NCBI GenBank assembly: GCA_001296005.1
Contig: LJHR01000045.1
Span: 36,893-100,892, forward strand
Length of the DNA stretch: 64,000 nucleotides
Direction: 5' to 3'
Source: an alpha proteobacterium AAP38
GTDB taxonomy: Bacteria > Pseudomonadota > Alphaproteobacteria > Azospirillales > Azospirillaceae
Part shown: positions 53,309 through 62,376 of the stretch, one piece after another
How the letters are laid out: every line of letters starts with the position of its first letter
Position numbering within the stretch: position 1 is the first letter of the stretch
The notes under the pieces: model-generated
Seen by the model: only the letters and a program-made list of their open reading frames with translations
What the model was told of the DNA's origin: nothing
Databases searched by the model: none
Made by a program: the position numbers and the translations under genes

Positions 53309-55158
53309 CAGAACGTCACCGTCACGCCGCCAAAGGCCGACCGGCCTGGCGCACGATAGGTGCGAACCTCCTGATAATCCTCATCGAACAGGTTTTCCAC
53401 CCGCCCGAACAGGCTGACATTGTCCAGAACGGCCCACCGCGCCGTGAAATCGACGGTGGTATAGCTGTCCAGGATGGGCGACGTGGCCGACGCCGTGTCG
53501 CGCTGCTTGCCGACATAGCGCAGGGCGGCACCCAGATCGATCCCGTCCACCAAGGTCCAGTCAACCGACGCGTTGAGCGTGTCCTGCGGACGGCGCGGCA
53601 GGTCACGGCCCGTACGGCTGTCCTTGGCGTCCAGATAGGTGTAGTTGGCCTGGATCAGGACCGTTTCCACCGGCGTCGCCTCGAACGTCAGTTCCACGCC
53701 CTTGGTACGGGCGCGGGCCACGTTGATATAGCCGTTGGAGAAGCCGATCATGTTCGTATAGGTGTTGCGGAACAGGCTGGCCCCGAACCCGACGCGGCCA
53801 TCCAGCAGCTTCTGTTCGAAGCCGATATCGGCCCCCTTGCCATCCTCTGCCGACAGGTTCTTGTTGCCATAGAACGGGTCGTACAGCTGGTACAGCGTCG
53901 GTGCCTTGTTGGCGGTGCCATAGCTGGCGCGCAGCACGGTCCCGGTTGCCGGCACCTGATAGGCGCCGGTGGCACGCCAGGTACCCTCGGTCCCGAACTG
54001 CTCATGATCATCCACGCGCCCGCCCAGCGTCAGGGTCAGGTCGCTGGTCACAGCGGCCTGATACTGCACGAAGGCCGACTTGGTGGTGACGCTGTCATCC
54101 AGGCCCGTGCTGGTGGCGGTGCCCACCGTATTGGTGGTCTTGCCCTCCTCCTCATCGACCGACAGGCCGATGGTGGCGACATCGGCATCGCGCAGACGCA
54201 GGTTGCCCTGATAGTCCAGGGCCTTGCGACGGCTGTCGAAGGTGGAGAAGCGGTAGAAGCCCGTGGGCTCGTCAAAATCGCGGTCGGTGCTGGCATAGCT
54301 GGCGGCCAGCACATTCTCAAACGCGCCGTCCAGCAGGCTCAGCGTGCCGGCACCCCGGACCTGCCAGGTTTCCTTTTCCTGGGAGGACGGGCCGTCGCCG
54401 CCGAACGGATCGAATTCAGTGTCCAGCCAGGACCAGCCGGCATTCAGATCAAAACGCAGAATGTCTGACGCCTTGACGCCGACGCGGCCACTGACCGACC
54501 GTGCATCGGTGCCATCCTTCTCATTGCCCGCGAAGGTGCGGGAGAAGCCGTCCGTGTGCAGGTTGGCTGCCGACAGGGCGTAATCCACCTGTTCGGTGCC
54601 GCCCGTCAGACCGGCCTGCTGCCGGAAGGTGCCATAGGCCCCGGCTTCCAGCGTGCCACGGATCTTCGTCTCGCCTTCACCGCGCTTGGTGATGACATTG
54701 ATCACGCCAGCCATGGCGTCATTACCGTACAGCGCGCTCTGCGGGCCTTTCAGGACCTCGATCTTCTCGATATCGCCGGTCATCAGGCTGTTGAAATCGA
54801 ACTCGTTATTGGCGCCCGACGCGTCGTTCACCTCAACCCCGTCGATCAGCACCTTGACCATGCCGCTTTCCGACCCGCGCAGACGCACGGTGGAGGTGCT
54901 GCCCAGACCGCCATTGCGGGAGATGGACACGCCCGGCACGCGCTTCAGCAGGTCCAGCGCCTGCACCTGCTGGCGGCGCTCAATCTCGGCGCTGTCAATG
55001 ATGCTGACGCTGCTGCCCACGCGTTCCTGTGCGGTGGGCACCTTGTTGGCGGACACGATGATCTCGGCAACCTGCGTCGGCTCCGCCAGGGCAGCGGATG
55101 CAGTCAGGCTGGCCGCGGCACCCAGAAGGGCGGCGCGGAAATAGGATACTCGGCTCAC
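53308..55158 (-). CDS. btuB: TonB-dependent outer-membrane receptor BtuB
   Basis: 616 aa from a GTG with GGAG ten bases upstream; a longer frame to 55215 lacks a ribosome site. Signal peptide YFRAALLGAAASLTASAALA. TonB-box-like AEIIVSANK, plug domain with ALDLLKRVPGVSISRNGGLG, VLIDGVEVNDASGANNEFDF and KIEVLKGPQSALYGNDAMAG. A beta-barrel follows and ends FGGVTVTF with the C-terminal Phe used for outer-membrane assembly. It imports corrinoids with TonB energy. It heads the seven-gene operon under the cobalamin riboswitch. Confidence 0.93.
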   Translation of the reverse strand: MSRVSYFRAALLGAAASLTASAALAEPTQVAEIIVSANKVPTAQERVGSSVSIIDSAEIERRQQVQALDLLKRVPGVSISRNGGLGSTSTVRLRGSESGMVKVLIDGVEVNDASGANNEFDFNSLMTGDIEKIEVLKGPQSALYGNDAMAGVINVITKRGEGETKIRGTLEAGAYGTFRQQAGLTGGTEQVDYALSAANLHTDGFSRTFAGNEKDGTDARSVSGRVGVKASDILRFDLNAGWSWLDTEFDPFGGDGPSSQEKETWQVRGAGTLSLLDGAFENVLAASYASTDRDFDEPTGFYRFSTFDSRRKALDYQGNLRLRDADVATIGLSVDEEEGKTTNTVGTATSTGLDDSVTTKSAFVQYQAAVTSDLTLTLGGRVDDHEQFGTEGTWRATGAYQVPATGTVLRASYGTANKAPTLYQLYDPFYGNKNLSAEDGKGADIGFEQKLLDGRVGFGASLFRNTYTNMIGFSNGYINVARARTKGVELTFEATPVETVLIQANYTYLDAKDSRTGRDLPRRPQDTLNASVDWTLVDGIDLGAALRYVGKQRDTASATSPILDSYTTVDFTARWAVLDNVSLFGRVENLFDEDYQEVRTYRAPGRSAFGGVTVTF

Positions 55159-55221
55159 TTCATAACTCCGCTTCGTTCTTGTTGACGAATTCGGAGGGCA
55201 TGCGCATGTCGTCACGTCCGC

Positions 55222-55359
55222 GCCCCGATGGGCACGTGTGTCACGTCATGTCGATAATCTGGTCCTGTGAAAACCCCAAGGGGGTTCGGCATCGAACCGG
55301 TTCACCCGCGCACTCCTTCCGAAGCGCCAGCGCGAAACGGTGAACCGTCCCATCGGGGC
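55222..55359 (-). promoter_or_regulatory. Nested-hairpin leader between the riboswitch and btuB
   Basis: Perfect outer arms GCCCCGATGGG (55222-55232) and CCCATCGGGGC (55349-55359). Perfect inner arms CGGTTCACC (55298-55306) and GGTGAACCG (55339-55347), one base from the outer arm. A small AACCCC/GGGGTT hairpin lies near 55270-55287. The arms can fold together as one branched structure. It may be the expression platform, but no T-run terminator or masked ribosome site is obvious. Confidence 0.65.
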
Positions 55360-55389
55360 ACCCCGCCCAATGGCCGCGCGACGCATTGC

Positions 55390-55570
55390 CGATGGCAGGT
55401 CTCCTGGCTCACGGGTCGTCGCACATGCCCGGCCTTCCCAGTTTCCCAGTGGCCATGTCGGGCAGTACTCACCGCTTACAGTTGCGGGGGCAGCCATGGC
55501 ATTGACACCTTGCGGCGCCGCACCATGTTCCCTTTTCACCCCTTGCGGGGAACCATCGATACCCTGGTCT
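55390..55570 (-). ncRNA. Cobalamin (AdoCbl) riboswitch
   Basis: Read on the minus strand. It has the conserved 5' half GGTTCCCCGCAAGGGGTGAA, then AAAAGGGAACATGGTGC, GCCATGGCTGCCCCCGCAAC, TGTAAGCGG, the B12 box GCCACTGGGAAACTGGGAA (about 55433-55453), and the closing GAGCCAGGAGACCTGCC. All core elements of the cobalamin riboswitch are present in order. It lies about 230 bases before the btuB start and should shut off uptake and salvage genes when B12 is plentiful. Bases 55571-55858 beyond it hold no gene I can support and should contain promoters for this operon and for the divergent chemoreceptor. Confidence 0.97.
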
Positions 55571-55858
55571 TACCGCGCCCGCGAAGGGTGCGCAAGGAAA
55601 CGTGCGTCCAGGCCAGACATGACACCCTCCCAACGGTAACATGTCCCCCGATGGTACCGGGCTGTGGCCTGGAAGTGACGCCCTGCGAAAAAGCGGTGTA
55701 AGAGGCCTCTGCACACGTACGAAAGGCAATAGCCAAAGGGGCAAGTGTCCTGCACCGTCAAACGATTGGAACAAAACACACATACAGTAACTTCAGGATA
55801 GAAACGTTCAAAGCACACGGACGAAACCAGTTTCCCCCAACGGCAAGGGAAAAGGCCC

Positions 55859-57937
55859 ATGATCCTGTCGCTTCGTTCTTCGGTGAAGACCCGCCTTGTT
55901 CTGTCTGGTGTCGGGCTATGCCTGGGGCTGGGCCTGGCCCTAACCATCGGGGCCGCGATACAATCGCAGCGGACGACGGGGGAGCAGGTCCGTCAGGCCC
56001 TGAATGAGGCGACCACCGGTTTCGCCCTGATCGCCGCCGACCTTGTCGAAAACGCCATCGACAATGCCCGCATCATCAACGCCCAGACCGAGGGCGGGCT
56101 GAAGATCAAGGGCTATAGCCGGGAACTGATCTCCGAACAGGCCAGTGCCGCCGTTGCCGCCAATCTGGACATTGTGGGCGTCACCGTCGCCTTCGAACCC
56201 AACGGCTTCGACGGCAATGATGCGGGCGGCAAGGGCTATACTGGTGCCGACGCCAATGGCCGCTTCGTCCCCTATTTCTTCCGCAAATCCGATGGGAGTG
56301 TGGGGATCGAGGCGCTGGTGATGACAGTAGAGGCGGGGATCAAGGAATGGTACCTGGACCCGCTGGCGGCCAACCGCACCATGCTGACCGTCCCCTACCC
56401 CTATCCGATTGAGGGCAAGGAAGTGCTGATGGTCACCGTCAGCACGCCGATCCGCCGGGAGGGCAAGCCCATCGGCATCGTCACCACCGACATGGCCCTG
56501 ACGGCTCTGCAAAAACAGTTCGCCGCCTTCCGCCCGCTGGAGGCCGGCGATGTCCGGCTGCTGGCGCAGAATGGCAATTGGGTCGTGCATCCCGATGCCG
56601 GCCTTCTGAACAAGCCGCTGGCCAAGGGACCGCTGGCCGATCTGGTGGCGCAGGCTCAGAAGGCCGGGCGGGCCACCTATGCCACCTTGATCCTGGAAGG
56701 GGTGGAACGGCTGATCTTTGCCACACCCATCAAGTTTGATGGGGTACAGGAACAATGGGTCCTGATCACGACGGTGCCGACCAGCGTCGTGACCGACGCC
56801 CTGACCCGGTCCGTCACCACGCTGGCCGTCATCGCCACCGTGCTGATCCTGCTGGGTGCCGGGCTGTTCGCGCTGATGGGCAACAGTCTGGCGCGGCCCG
56901 TCCTGGCCCTGACCGACGCCATGGTACGGGTGCGGCGCGGGGACCTGACCTCCCCCATCCCCGGCACCGACCGGGTCGATGAGATCGGGCACATGGCCGA
57001 GGCCGTCGTCGCCTTCCGCGATGGTCTGGCAGAGGCAGAGAAGCTGCGGGCGGAGGCGGAGCGCAAGGATGCGGAGGCCGAGGCCAAGCTGAAATCCGAC
57101 CGGCTGGCCCTGGCCGACCGGTTCGAGAGGGAGGTGGGCGCCCTGCTGCGCGGCGTCTCGCAAAGTGCCGAGCAGATGGTGGAGATGGCGCAGCTGATGT
57201 CCACAGACTGCGCCGATACCCAGCAGAGCACCGCCCTGGGCGCGTCTGCCGTGACAGAAGCGGCCGCCAATGTGCAGACGGTGGCAGCAGCAGCCGAGCA
57301 GTTGCGTGCCTCCATTGCCGAAATCGGCTCCCAAGTGCAGATGTCGGCCAGCATCGCCTCGCGCGCGGCGGACGAGGCGGGCAGCGCCACCGGCACCGTC
57401 GATGCCCTGATCCAGTCGGCGGACCGCATCGGTGCCGTCGTCAACCTGATCAGCGAGATTGCCAGCCAAACCAACCTCCTGGCGCTCAACGCCACCATCG
57501 AGGCGGCGCGGGCAGGCGAAGCCGGCAAGGGCTTTGCCGTGGTGGCGTCGGAGGTGAAGAACCTAGCGACCCAGACGGCCAAGGCAACCGACGAAATCGC
57601 GGAACTGGTCGCCTCCATCCGGGGATCGTCGGCGGATGCGGCCAAGGCCATGGTCGGCATCGCCACCACCATCCGTACCATCAACGAAACCGCCACTGCC
57701 ATTGCCGGCGCGGTGGAGGAGCAGACCGCCGCCACCCAGGAAATCGCCCGCAATGTCAATGAGGCGGCCCACGGCACCGACGAGGCATCGCGCGCCATCC
57801 AGGGCATCGCCGACAAGGTGCTGGCGGTCACTGAGGCCGCCGTCATGGCCCTGGACAATGCCGCCCAGGTCCGCGACAGCGCCGGCGTGGCCGACCGGGA
57901 GGTAGGCAGCTTCGTGGCGCAGATCCGGGCGGGTTAG
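55859..57937 (+). CDS. Methyl-accepting chemotaxis protein with Cache sensor
   Basis: 692 aa. TM1 about 13-35 ([20 protein letters not shown]). A periplasmic double-Cache-like sensor spans about 40-310 ([60 protein letters not shown]). TM2 is about 319-341, HAMP about 342-395 ([20 protein letters not shown]), then a charged coiled coil and the signalling domain with the hairpin tip [20 protein letters not shown] near 537-556. It senses a small periplasmic ligand and controls CheA. It lacks an obvious C-terminal CheR-binding pentapeptide. Ligand unknown. Monocistronic. Confidence 0.93.
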   Translation: MILSLRSSVKTRLVLSGVGLCLGLGLALTIGAAIQSQRTTGEQVRQALNEATTGFALIAADLVENAIDNARIINAQTEGGLKIKGYSRELISEQASAAVAANLDIVGVTVAFEPNGFDGNDAGGKGYTGADANGRFVPYFFRKSDGSVGIEALVMTVEAGIKEWYLDPLAANRTMLTVPYPYPIEGKEVLMVTVSTPIRREGKPIGIVTTDMALTALQKQFAAFRPLEAGDVRLLAQNGNWVVHPDAGLLNKPLAKGPLADLVAQAQKAGRATYATLILEGVERLIFATPIKFDGVQEQWVLITTVPTSVVTDALTRSVTTLAVIATVLILLGAGLFALMGNSLARPVLALTDAMVRVRRGDLTSPIPGTDRVDEIGHMAEAVVAFRDGLAEAEKLRAEAERKDAEAEAKLKSDRLALADRFEREVGALLRGVSQSAEQMVEMAQLMSTDCADTQQSTALGASAVTEAAANVQTVAAAAEQLRASIAEIGSQVQMSASIASRAADEAGSATGTVDALIQSADRIGAVVNLISEIASQTNLLALNATIEAARAGEAGKGFAVVASEVKNLATQTAKATDEIAELVASIRGSSADAAKAMVGIATTIRTINETATAIAGAVEEQTAATQEIARNVNEAAHGTDEASRAIQGIADKVLAVTEAAVMALDNAAQVRDSAGVADREVGSFVAQIRAG

Positions 57938-57946
57938 GGCGTCGCT

Positions 57947-58081
57947 CCCTCACCCTCCCAAGCCTTCCGGCTTGTGCCCCTCCCTCTCCCGCAAGCGGGC
58001 GAGGGGCTGAATCTTTACCCCTCGCCCACGAAGGTGGGAGAGGGAGGGGCCCGGTGGCGCCAGCCACTGGGAGGGTGAGGG
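57947..58081. repeat. Dispersed palindromic element, copy 2
   Basis: 135 bp with the same perfect 14-bp inverted ends as the copy at 38595-38712 (57947-57960 and 58068-58081). It has the same internal order: CGCAAGC...GGCGAGGGG, CCCCTCGCCCACGAA, GGGAGGGGCCC, GGCGCCAGCC. It has an extra AGCCTTCCGGCTT hairpin near its left end that copy 1 lacks. It starts nine bases after the chemoreceptor stop. Confidence 0.87.
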
Positions 58082-58111
58082 CAACAGGGCCCCCCGCAGA
58101 AGCACCAACAG

Positions 58112-58147
58112 AAAAGCCCCCGCCCGGCATCCCGGACGGGGGCTTCA
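58112..58147 (-). terminator. Terminator of the spore-coat-U-like gene
   Basis: On the minus strand AAGCCCCCGTCCGGG, loop, CCGGGCGGGGGCTTTT: a G+C stem with one small bulge followed by four T residues. It lies 14 bases after the stop codon of the leftward gene. Confidence 0.85.
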
Positions 58148-58160
58148 TTCCTTCGCGACC

Positions 58161-58625
58161 TTACTTGGCAGCGATCGTCACGGTGACGGTGTCGGCATAA
58201 TCGCCGGCGATGTACTGGTCAGAAGCCGGGACCGTGACCTTCAGATCGGACTTCTTGCCGAACTGGGCAGTGGCGCGGTCGATCACCATCTGGCTGGTCA
58301 GCGCACCGACAGAGCCGTTGTCGTAGCTGACCGTGTAATTGATGGTGAAGTTGCCGGACTTCAGCTTGCCGGCGTTGGCCGAGGCCAGTGTGATCTTGTA
58401 GCCGGAACCGGAATTGCAGGTCTCGGTGACCGAACCGACCGTCTTGGCGGTTTCGCCGGCCTTGAGCGCCAGGGACTGGTTCAGGTCCTGGACGGCGATA
58501 GTGCAGGACAGAGCGACATTGCCCTTCAGCTGGATGGTGCCGGACGCGTTCTGGGCCAGGGCGGGGGTAACGGCAGCGGCGGCGATCAGGGCGGCGGCGG
58601 CGGTCTTGGCGAAGAACTTGGTCAT
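58161..58625 (-). CDS. Small secreted beta-sandwich protein, spore-coat-U-like
   Basis: 154 aa from an ATG with GGAG upstream; a longer frame to 58670 is unlikely. Signal peptide MTKFFAKTAAAALIAAAAVT with cleavage after ALA. The mature part has two Cys spaced as in spore coat U/fimbrial-type domains (VALSCTIAVQDLNQSL and VTETCNSGSGYKITLASANA), probably a disulphide, and ends in a regular beta strand YADTVTVTIAAK. Related proteins are secreted or pilus-like subunits assembled by chaperone-usher systems; no chaperone or usher is here. It has its own terminator and an unusual TGCA-phased upstream region. Confidence 0.75.
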   Translation of the reverse strand: MTKFFAKTAAAALIAAAAVTPALAQNASGTIQLKGNVALSCTIAVQDLNQSLALKAGETAKTVGSVTETCNSGSGYKITLASANAGKLKSGNFTINYTVSYDNGSVGALTSQMVIDRATAQFGKKSDLKVTVPASDQYIAGDYADTVTVTIAAK

Positions 58626-58759
58626 CGTAGGCTCCATCGGTTCAATCTTGTGAGGCGTTATGGCCTTCATGCGAACCTAGGATTGCACCCTGCGTGCCAA
58701 CTTGACCCACACCCAGACAGTTGAGGAATTCTGCGCCTTTCAGGTGGTGTTCATACTCC

Positions 58760-58871
58760 ATTGACATATTGCAATCTGCAAAACTGCAATATGCATGTTG
58801 TAAAATGCAAAAATCATTGCAGATTCAAACGACCAACCCACCTACCCGTGCAACCTAACCTTTGGGTTAGG
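58760..58871 (-). promoter_or_regulatory. TGCA-phased regulatory cassette, copy A
   Basis: Read leftward: a hairpin CCTAACC/GGTTAGG (58865-58871 with 58854-58860), then TGCA tetramers at 58818, 58806, 58792, 58785, 58777 and 58770 (steps 12, 14, 7, 8, 7). It is A+T-rich. It lies upstream of the spore-coat-U-like gene and just after the end of the yhaN-like gene. The cassette at 63865-63990 has the same hairpin and step pattern. Confidence 0.7.
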
Positions 58872-58875
58872 GGCG

Positions 58876-61800
58876 TCAGGCTCGCAGGCGATGGACCTGC
58901 ACGCACCGGCCCAAGGCCTCCTGTCCCGCCACCACCACATATTCGTGATGGGTAAACAGAACCACCTGTGTGACCTGTCCCAGTTCGGCCAGGGCCCGCA
59001 GACCAGCCATGGTCCGCGCCTCATCGGAGGTGATGAACAGGTCGTCCGCCACGAAGGGCAGCGGCGTCGATTGCGCAACATGCGCCTCCACCGCCGCGAT
59101 GCGCAGGGCCAGGAACAGCTGGTCGCGCAGGCCTTCGCTCATATCCTCCACATGTGCGTCGCTGCCATCCTGACGCACGCCGACCAGGACCGGGTGGTCG
59201 GCATCGCCGTAATCAACCTTCAGGCGAATGACCGGGTTGCCGCCGCTGGCCGCCATCGCCGCCAGAACAGTACCCGCCCGGCGCAGCAGCGGATGCTCGT
59301 TCCGGTCGCGATAGCGTTCGACCGCCTGGGTCAGCAGCAGCGATGCCGCCCGCAGCCGCAGCCAGCGTCCCGCCAGCTGTGCCGCTCCCGCCGCCGCATC
59401 GGCCGCATCCTGCGCTGCCCCACCGATGCCGGCGCGGTGGCGCATTTCCTCCAGCGCGCGTTCGGCCTCCCGCAATCTGACGGAGGTTTCGGCCAGATCA
59501 TTCTGTGCACGCTCAATCCGGGTCGACAGGTCCGCCACCTCCGCCGCCAAGGCGTCGGGGTCCAGGCCGGTCACGGCATGGCGAAGCTGTTCGGGGTCCT
59601 GACCGTCACCGGCCTTGCGCAGTTCCGCCTGCAAGGACAGCGCGCTGGCCCGCAGCTCCCGCCGACGCGATGCAGCCGCCACCAGCGCCGGCACATCATC
59701 CCCATCCGCCACACGATGCAGATGGCGCAGATCGGACAGGGCGGCGGCGGCATCGCGTGCGATCCGTGCGGCGTCCCCGGCCCGCCGGGTCGCCTGATCA
59801 CGGGATTGTTGCAGGCTTTCGCGACGTGCCGCCAGGGTCCGGGCCTGGCGCAGCGCATCGTAAAGGGCCGTCGCCGCCGCGTCGGCCGCCACATCCAGAC
59901 CGGGCACCATCTCCGCCGCCGCGGACAGCAGGGCCGCACTGTCGGCGCGATAGGCATCGATATCACGTTCCAGGCCGGCGATGCGGTGATCCAGATCGCG
60001 GATCTGGCGCAACTCCCCGGCAATATCCTCCCACACACGCAGGGCGGCCTCTGCCTCTGCGGGCAGGGCCTGTGCCGACAGGCCGATGCTGGCCATGTCG
60101 GCAGCCCAGCCGCTGCCCCAGCCATCCAGCGCCCGCTCGGCGGTGGCCAGATCATCGGCGGCATTGTCCAGGGCGGCACGGACCAGGGCCAGGCGCTGTT
60201 CGGCCTTGCTGGCGGCATCTGCCGTCAGCCGCGCCTGGGCATGTGCCGCCTCCGCCGCCACCCGCAGGGCGGACAGGCTGTCGCTGTCGTCATCTTCCCC
60301 GCCGCACAATGTCAGAACCAACCTCAGATGGGCCGCACATTGGCCGGCATCATCGCTGACACTGTCGAGCGTTTCCTGCAGCTGCGCTTGCAGATCCCGT
60401 GCGGCAAGAACTGTTGCCGTCTGGGTCAGGAAGGCCGCCATCTCAGCAGGGCTGCCGGGGGTGATGCCGGCGGGCCGCCAGAGGTCGGCCCAACCCTGCG
60501 ACAGGCGCTGTTCCTCCTGTTCCAGGGCTGCCGCCTCACGGGTGAGGGCCGACAGCCGGTCAGCGCTGGCGGCCAGATCGCTCTCGGCCCGCAGGTAATC
60601 GGCCACGCGCTGCGCGTCACGGTCGCGGCGGTCGGCCAGATCGTCCGCCGCCCGGATGGCCGCATCGAAGGCCGGAACGGCATCGGCGGGGGCCGGAGTG
60701 CCCTGGGTCAGGTGGGGGCGCAGGATGGCCCAGTGCCCATCACGGTCGCGCCTTGCCTGGGCGATCAAGGCCGGGGTCGGCACCTCACCGGCACCGGACA
60801 GGGTGCGCAGCGCCTGACGCAGGCGGGCCGACTCACCCTCTGCCGCGCGCTGATCCTCCATCAGGCGCAGGCGCTTATTCTCCAGCGCCTGTTCATGTTG
60901 ACGCTGCCGCTCCACCACGTCTGGCGGCGGCAGGGGTAATGCTGCCAGACGGTCGGGCGACAGCGCGAAACGGCCCAGGCGGGCCGTCAGCTGCGAAAGA
61001 CGCGCCGTGCCATCCTCCAGGGCGCGTCTCGCCCGGTCCTGGCGCAGCTCCACCTCGCCAAACCGGTGGGCTGCGGCCAGGGCGGCATCGGCGCGAGCGA
61101 GACTGACACCGTCGGGGACGGTTGCGGGCTGCTGCCGTTCGGCCTGTCTGGCCTCCCGGCTGGCGGCTTCATGCCGGCGGGTGGCGTCGGTGCGGGCCTG
61201 ATCCAGGCGCGCATGCTCCTTCACCTTGTCGCGGATGCGGGCAATCAGCAGCCGGTCGGGCAGCAGGGCCGACAGCGGGTCAATATCCGCCGTCTGCCCG
61301 ATATCGCGGGCCAGTTGCGCCAGCCGGGCCAGAGCGGCGGCCTGTTCCTGCTGCCGTCGGGGCAGGTCGGCGGCTGATTTCGCCATTTCCCCCTGGCGCT
61401 GATACAGGGCCTCAATGGGGGCCGCCAGGGACAGCAGGGCCGGAACGGGACCGGCGGCTTCCAGTGCCGCTTCCGCCTCCGCCAGGGCCTTGGCCGTTTG
61501 GTCCGCCTGCCGGGCGCTGGTCAGCATCTCCGCCTCTGCCCGGCGCCAGTCGGCGGCCAGACTTTCGGGCAGGTCCGGCCCCTCCCCCGCCCCGGCCAGT
61601 GCCGAAGCCAGATCGTCCAGCCGGGCCAGCAGCGGGCGGACGCGCCGCAGCCGTTCCAGCCGGCTGCGCGCCGTCTCCGCCTCAGCCAAGGTGGCGCGGA
61701 TGGCGGCCAGCTGTTCGCGTGCACTCGTCACCGCGGCTTCGGCGGCTTCCCAGGCTTCGGCCTTCGTCGCCTCGTTGCGCATGCGGGCCGCCGCCTCGGC

Positions 61801-62376
61801 ATGGGCGTCGATGGACTGCCACAGCGGCTTGCTGGCCTGTTTGCGGTGGGGACTGCCGATCTCGTCCGCGTCGCCCGTCAGGCGGGTGACGATGCGGTCC
61901 AGACCCGACAGGCCGCTGCCAGCCTGGAACAGGGTGCGGGCCAGATCGCCGCCTGCCGCCAGCATGGCCTCACCGCCGGCCCGCAGGCGGGCATGGTCCA
62001 AGCCGAACAGCCGCTCAAACGCTGCCCGATCCAGCCCGCCCAGCCAGGGGGCCAGGATATTGTCGGGCAGGGCCGTCCCGCCATCACCGTCCAGCAGCGT
62101 TGCCGTCCGCCCCTTGCGCCGCTTCACCTCCATCACCCGCCCATCCGGCAGGGCCAGCGCCGCCCCGATGCGCAGGGCGTTATTGCCATGGCGGAAGCCC
62201 AGGCGGGACCGTTCGGGCACCCCGAACAGCAGGTCGCAGATGGCCGACAGGGCCGTGGATTTCCCGGCCTCGTTAGGACCATGGATGATATGCAGGCGCG
62301 CATCCGGGTTCGAGAGGTCCAGGCTGGTCCCGTCGAAATGGCCATAGCGTTCCAGGTCCAGGCGGTTGATACGCAT
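58876..62376 (-). CDS. YhaN-type AAA ATPase (SbcC/Rad50-like)
   Basis: 1166 aa. It begins MRINRLDLERYGHFDGTSLD with Walker A IHGPNEAGKSTALSAICDLL and LLFGVPERSRLGFRHGN, the hallmark of the YhaN group. Residues about 180-1010 are long Ala/Arg/Glu-rich coiled coils. The C-terminal lobe has LKVDYGDADHPVLVGVRQDG, the signature DMSEGLRDQLFLALRIAAVE and Walker B PLPFVADDLFITSDEARTMA, then VVLFTHHEYVV. With the phosphoesterase encoded just upstream it should form an SbcCD-like DNA-end-processing complex. The start overlaps the partner's stop by one base. Biological role of YhaN/YhaO pairs is poorly known. Confidence 0.88.
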   Translation of the reverse strand: MRINRLDLERYGHFDGTSLDLSNPDARLHIIHGPNEAGKSTALSAICDLLFGVPERSRLGFRHGNNALRIGAALALPDGRVMEVKRRKGRTATLLDGDGGTALPDNILAPWLGGLDRAAFERLFGLDHARLRAGGEAMLAAGGDLARTLFQAGSGLSGLDRIVTRLTGDADEIGSPHRKQASKPLWQSIDAHAEAAARMRNEATKAEAWEAAEAAVTSAREQLAAIRATLAEAETARSRLERLRRVRPLLARLDDLASALAGAGEGPDLPESLAADWRRAEAEMLTSARQADQTAKALAEAEAALEAAGPVPALLSLAAPIEALYQRQGEMAKSAADLPRRQQEQAAALARLAQLARDIGQTADIDPLSALLPDRLLIARIRDKVKEHARLDQARTDATRRHEAASREARQAERQQPATVPDGVSLARADAALAAAHRFGEVELRQDRARRALEDGTARLSQLTARLGRFALSPDRLAALPLPPPDVVERQRQHEQALENKRLRLMEDQRAAEGESARLRQALRTLSGAGEVPTPALIAQARRDRDGHWAILRPHLTQGTPAPADAVPAFDAAIRAADDLADRRDRDAQRVADYLRAESDLAASADRLSALTREAAALEQEEQRLSQGWADLWRPAGITPGSPAEMAAFLTQTATVLAARDLQAQLQETLDSVSDDAGQCAAHLRLVLTLCGGEDDDSDSLSALRVAAEAAHAQARLTADAASKAEQRLALVRAALDNAADDLATAERALDGWGSGWAADMASIGLSAQALPAEAEAALRVWEDIAGELRQIRDLDHRIAGLERDIDAYRADSAALLSAAAEMVPGLDVAADAAATALYDALRQARTLAARRESLQQSRDQATRRAGDAARIARDAAAALSDLRHLHRVADGDDVPALVAAASRRRELRASALSLQAELRKAGDGQDPEQLRHAVTGLDPDALAAEVADLSTRIERAQNDLAETSVRLREAERALEEMRHRAGIGGAAQDAADAAAGAAQLAGRWLRLRAASLLLTQAVERYRDRNEHPLLRRAGTVLAAMAASGGNPVIRLKVDYGDADHPVLVGVRQDGSDAHVEDMSEGLRDQLFLALRIAAVEAHVAQSTPLPFVADDLFITSDEARTMAGLRALAELGQVTQVVLFTHHEYVVVAGQEALGRCVQVHRLRA

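Noticed and set aside
58854..58871. Hairpin after the YhaN-like gene as its terminator
   Set aside because: No T run follows, and a matching hairpin occurs in the other cassette away from any gene end, so it is better read as part of the regulatory cassette.
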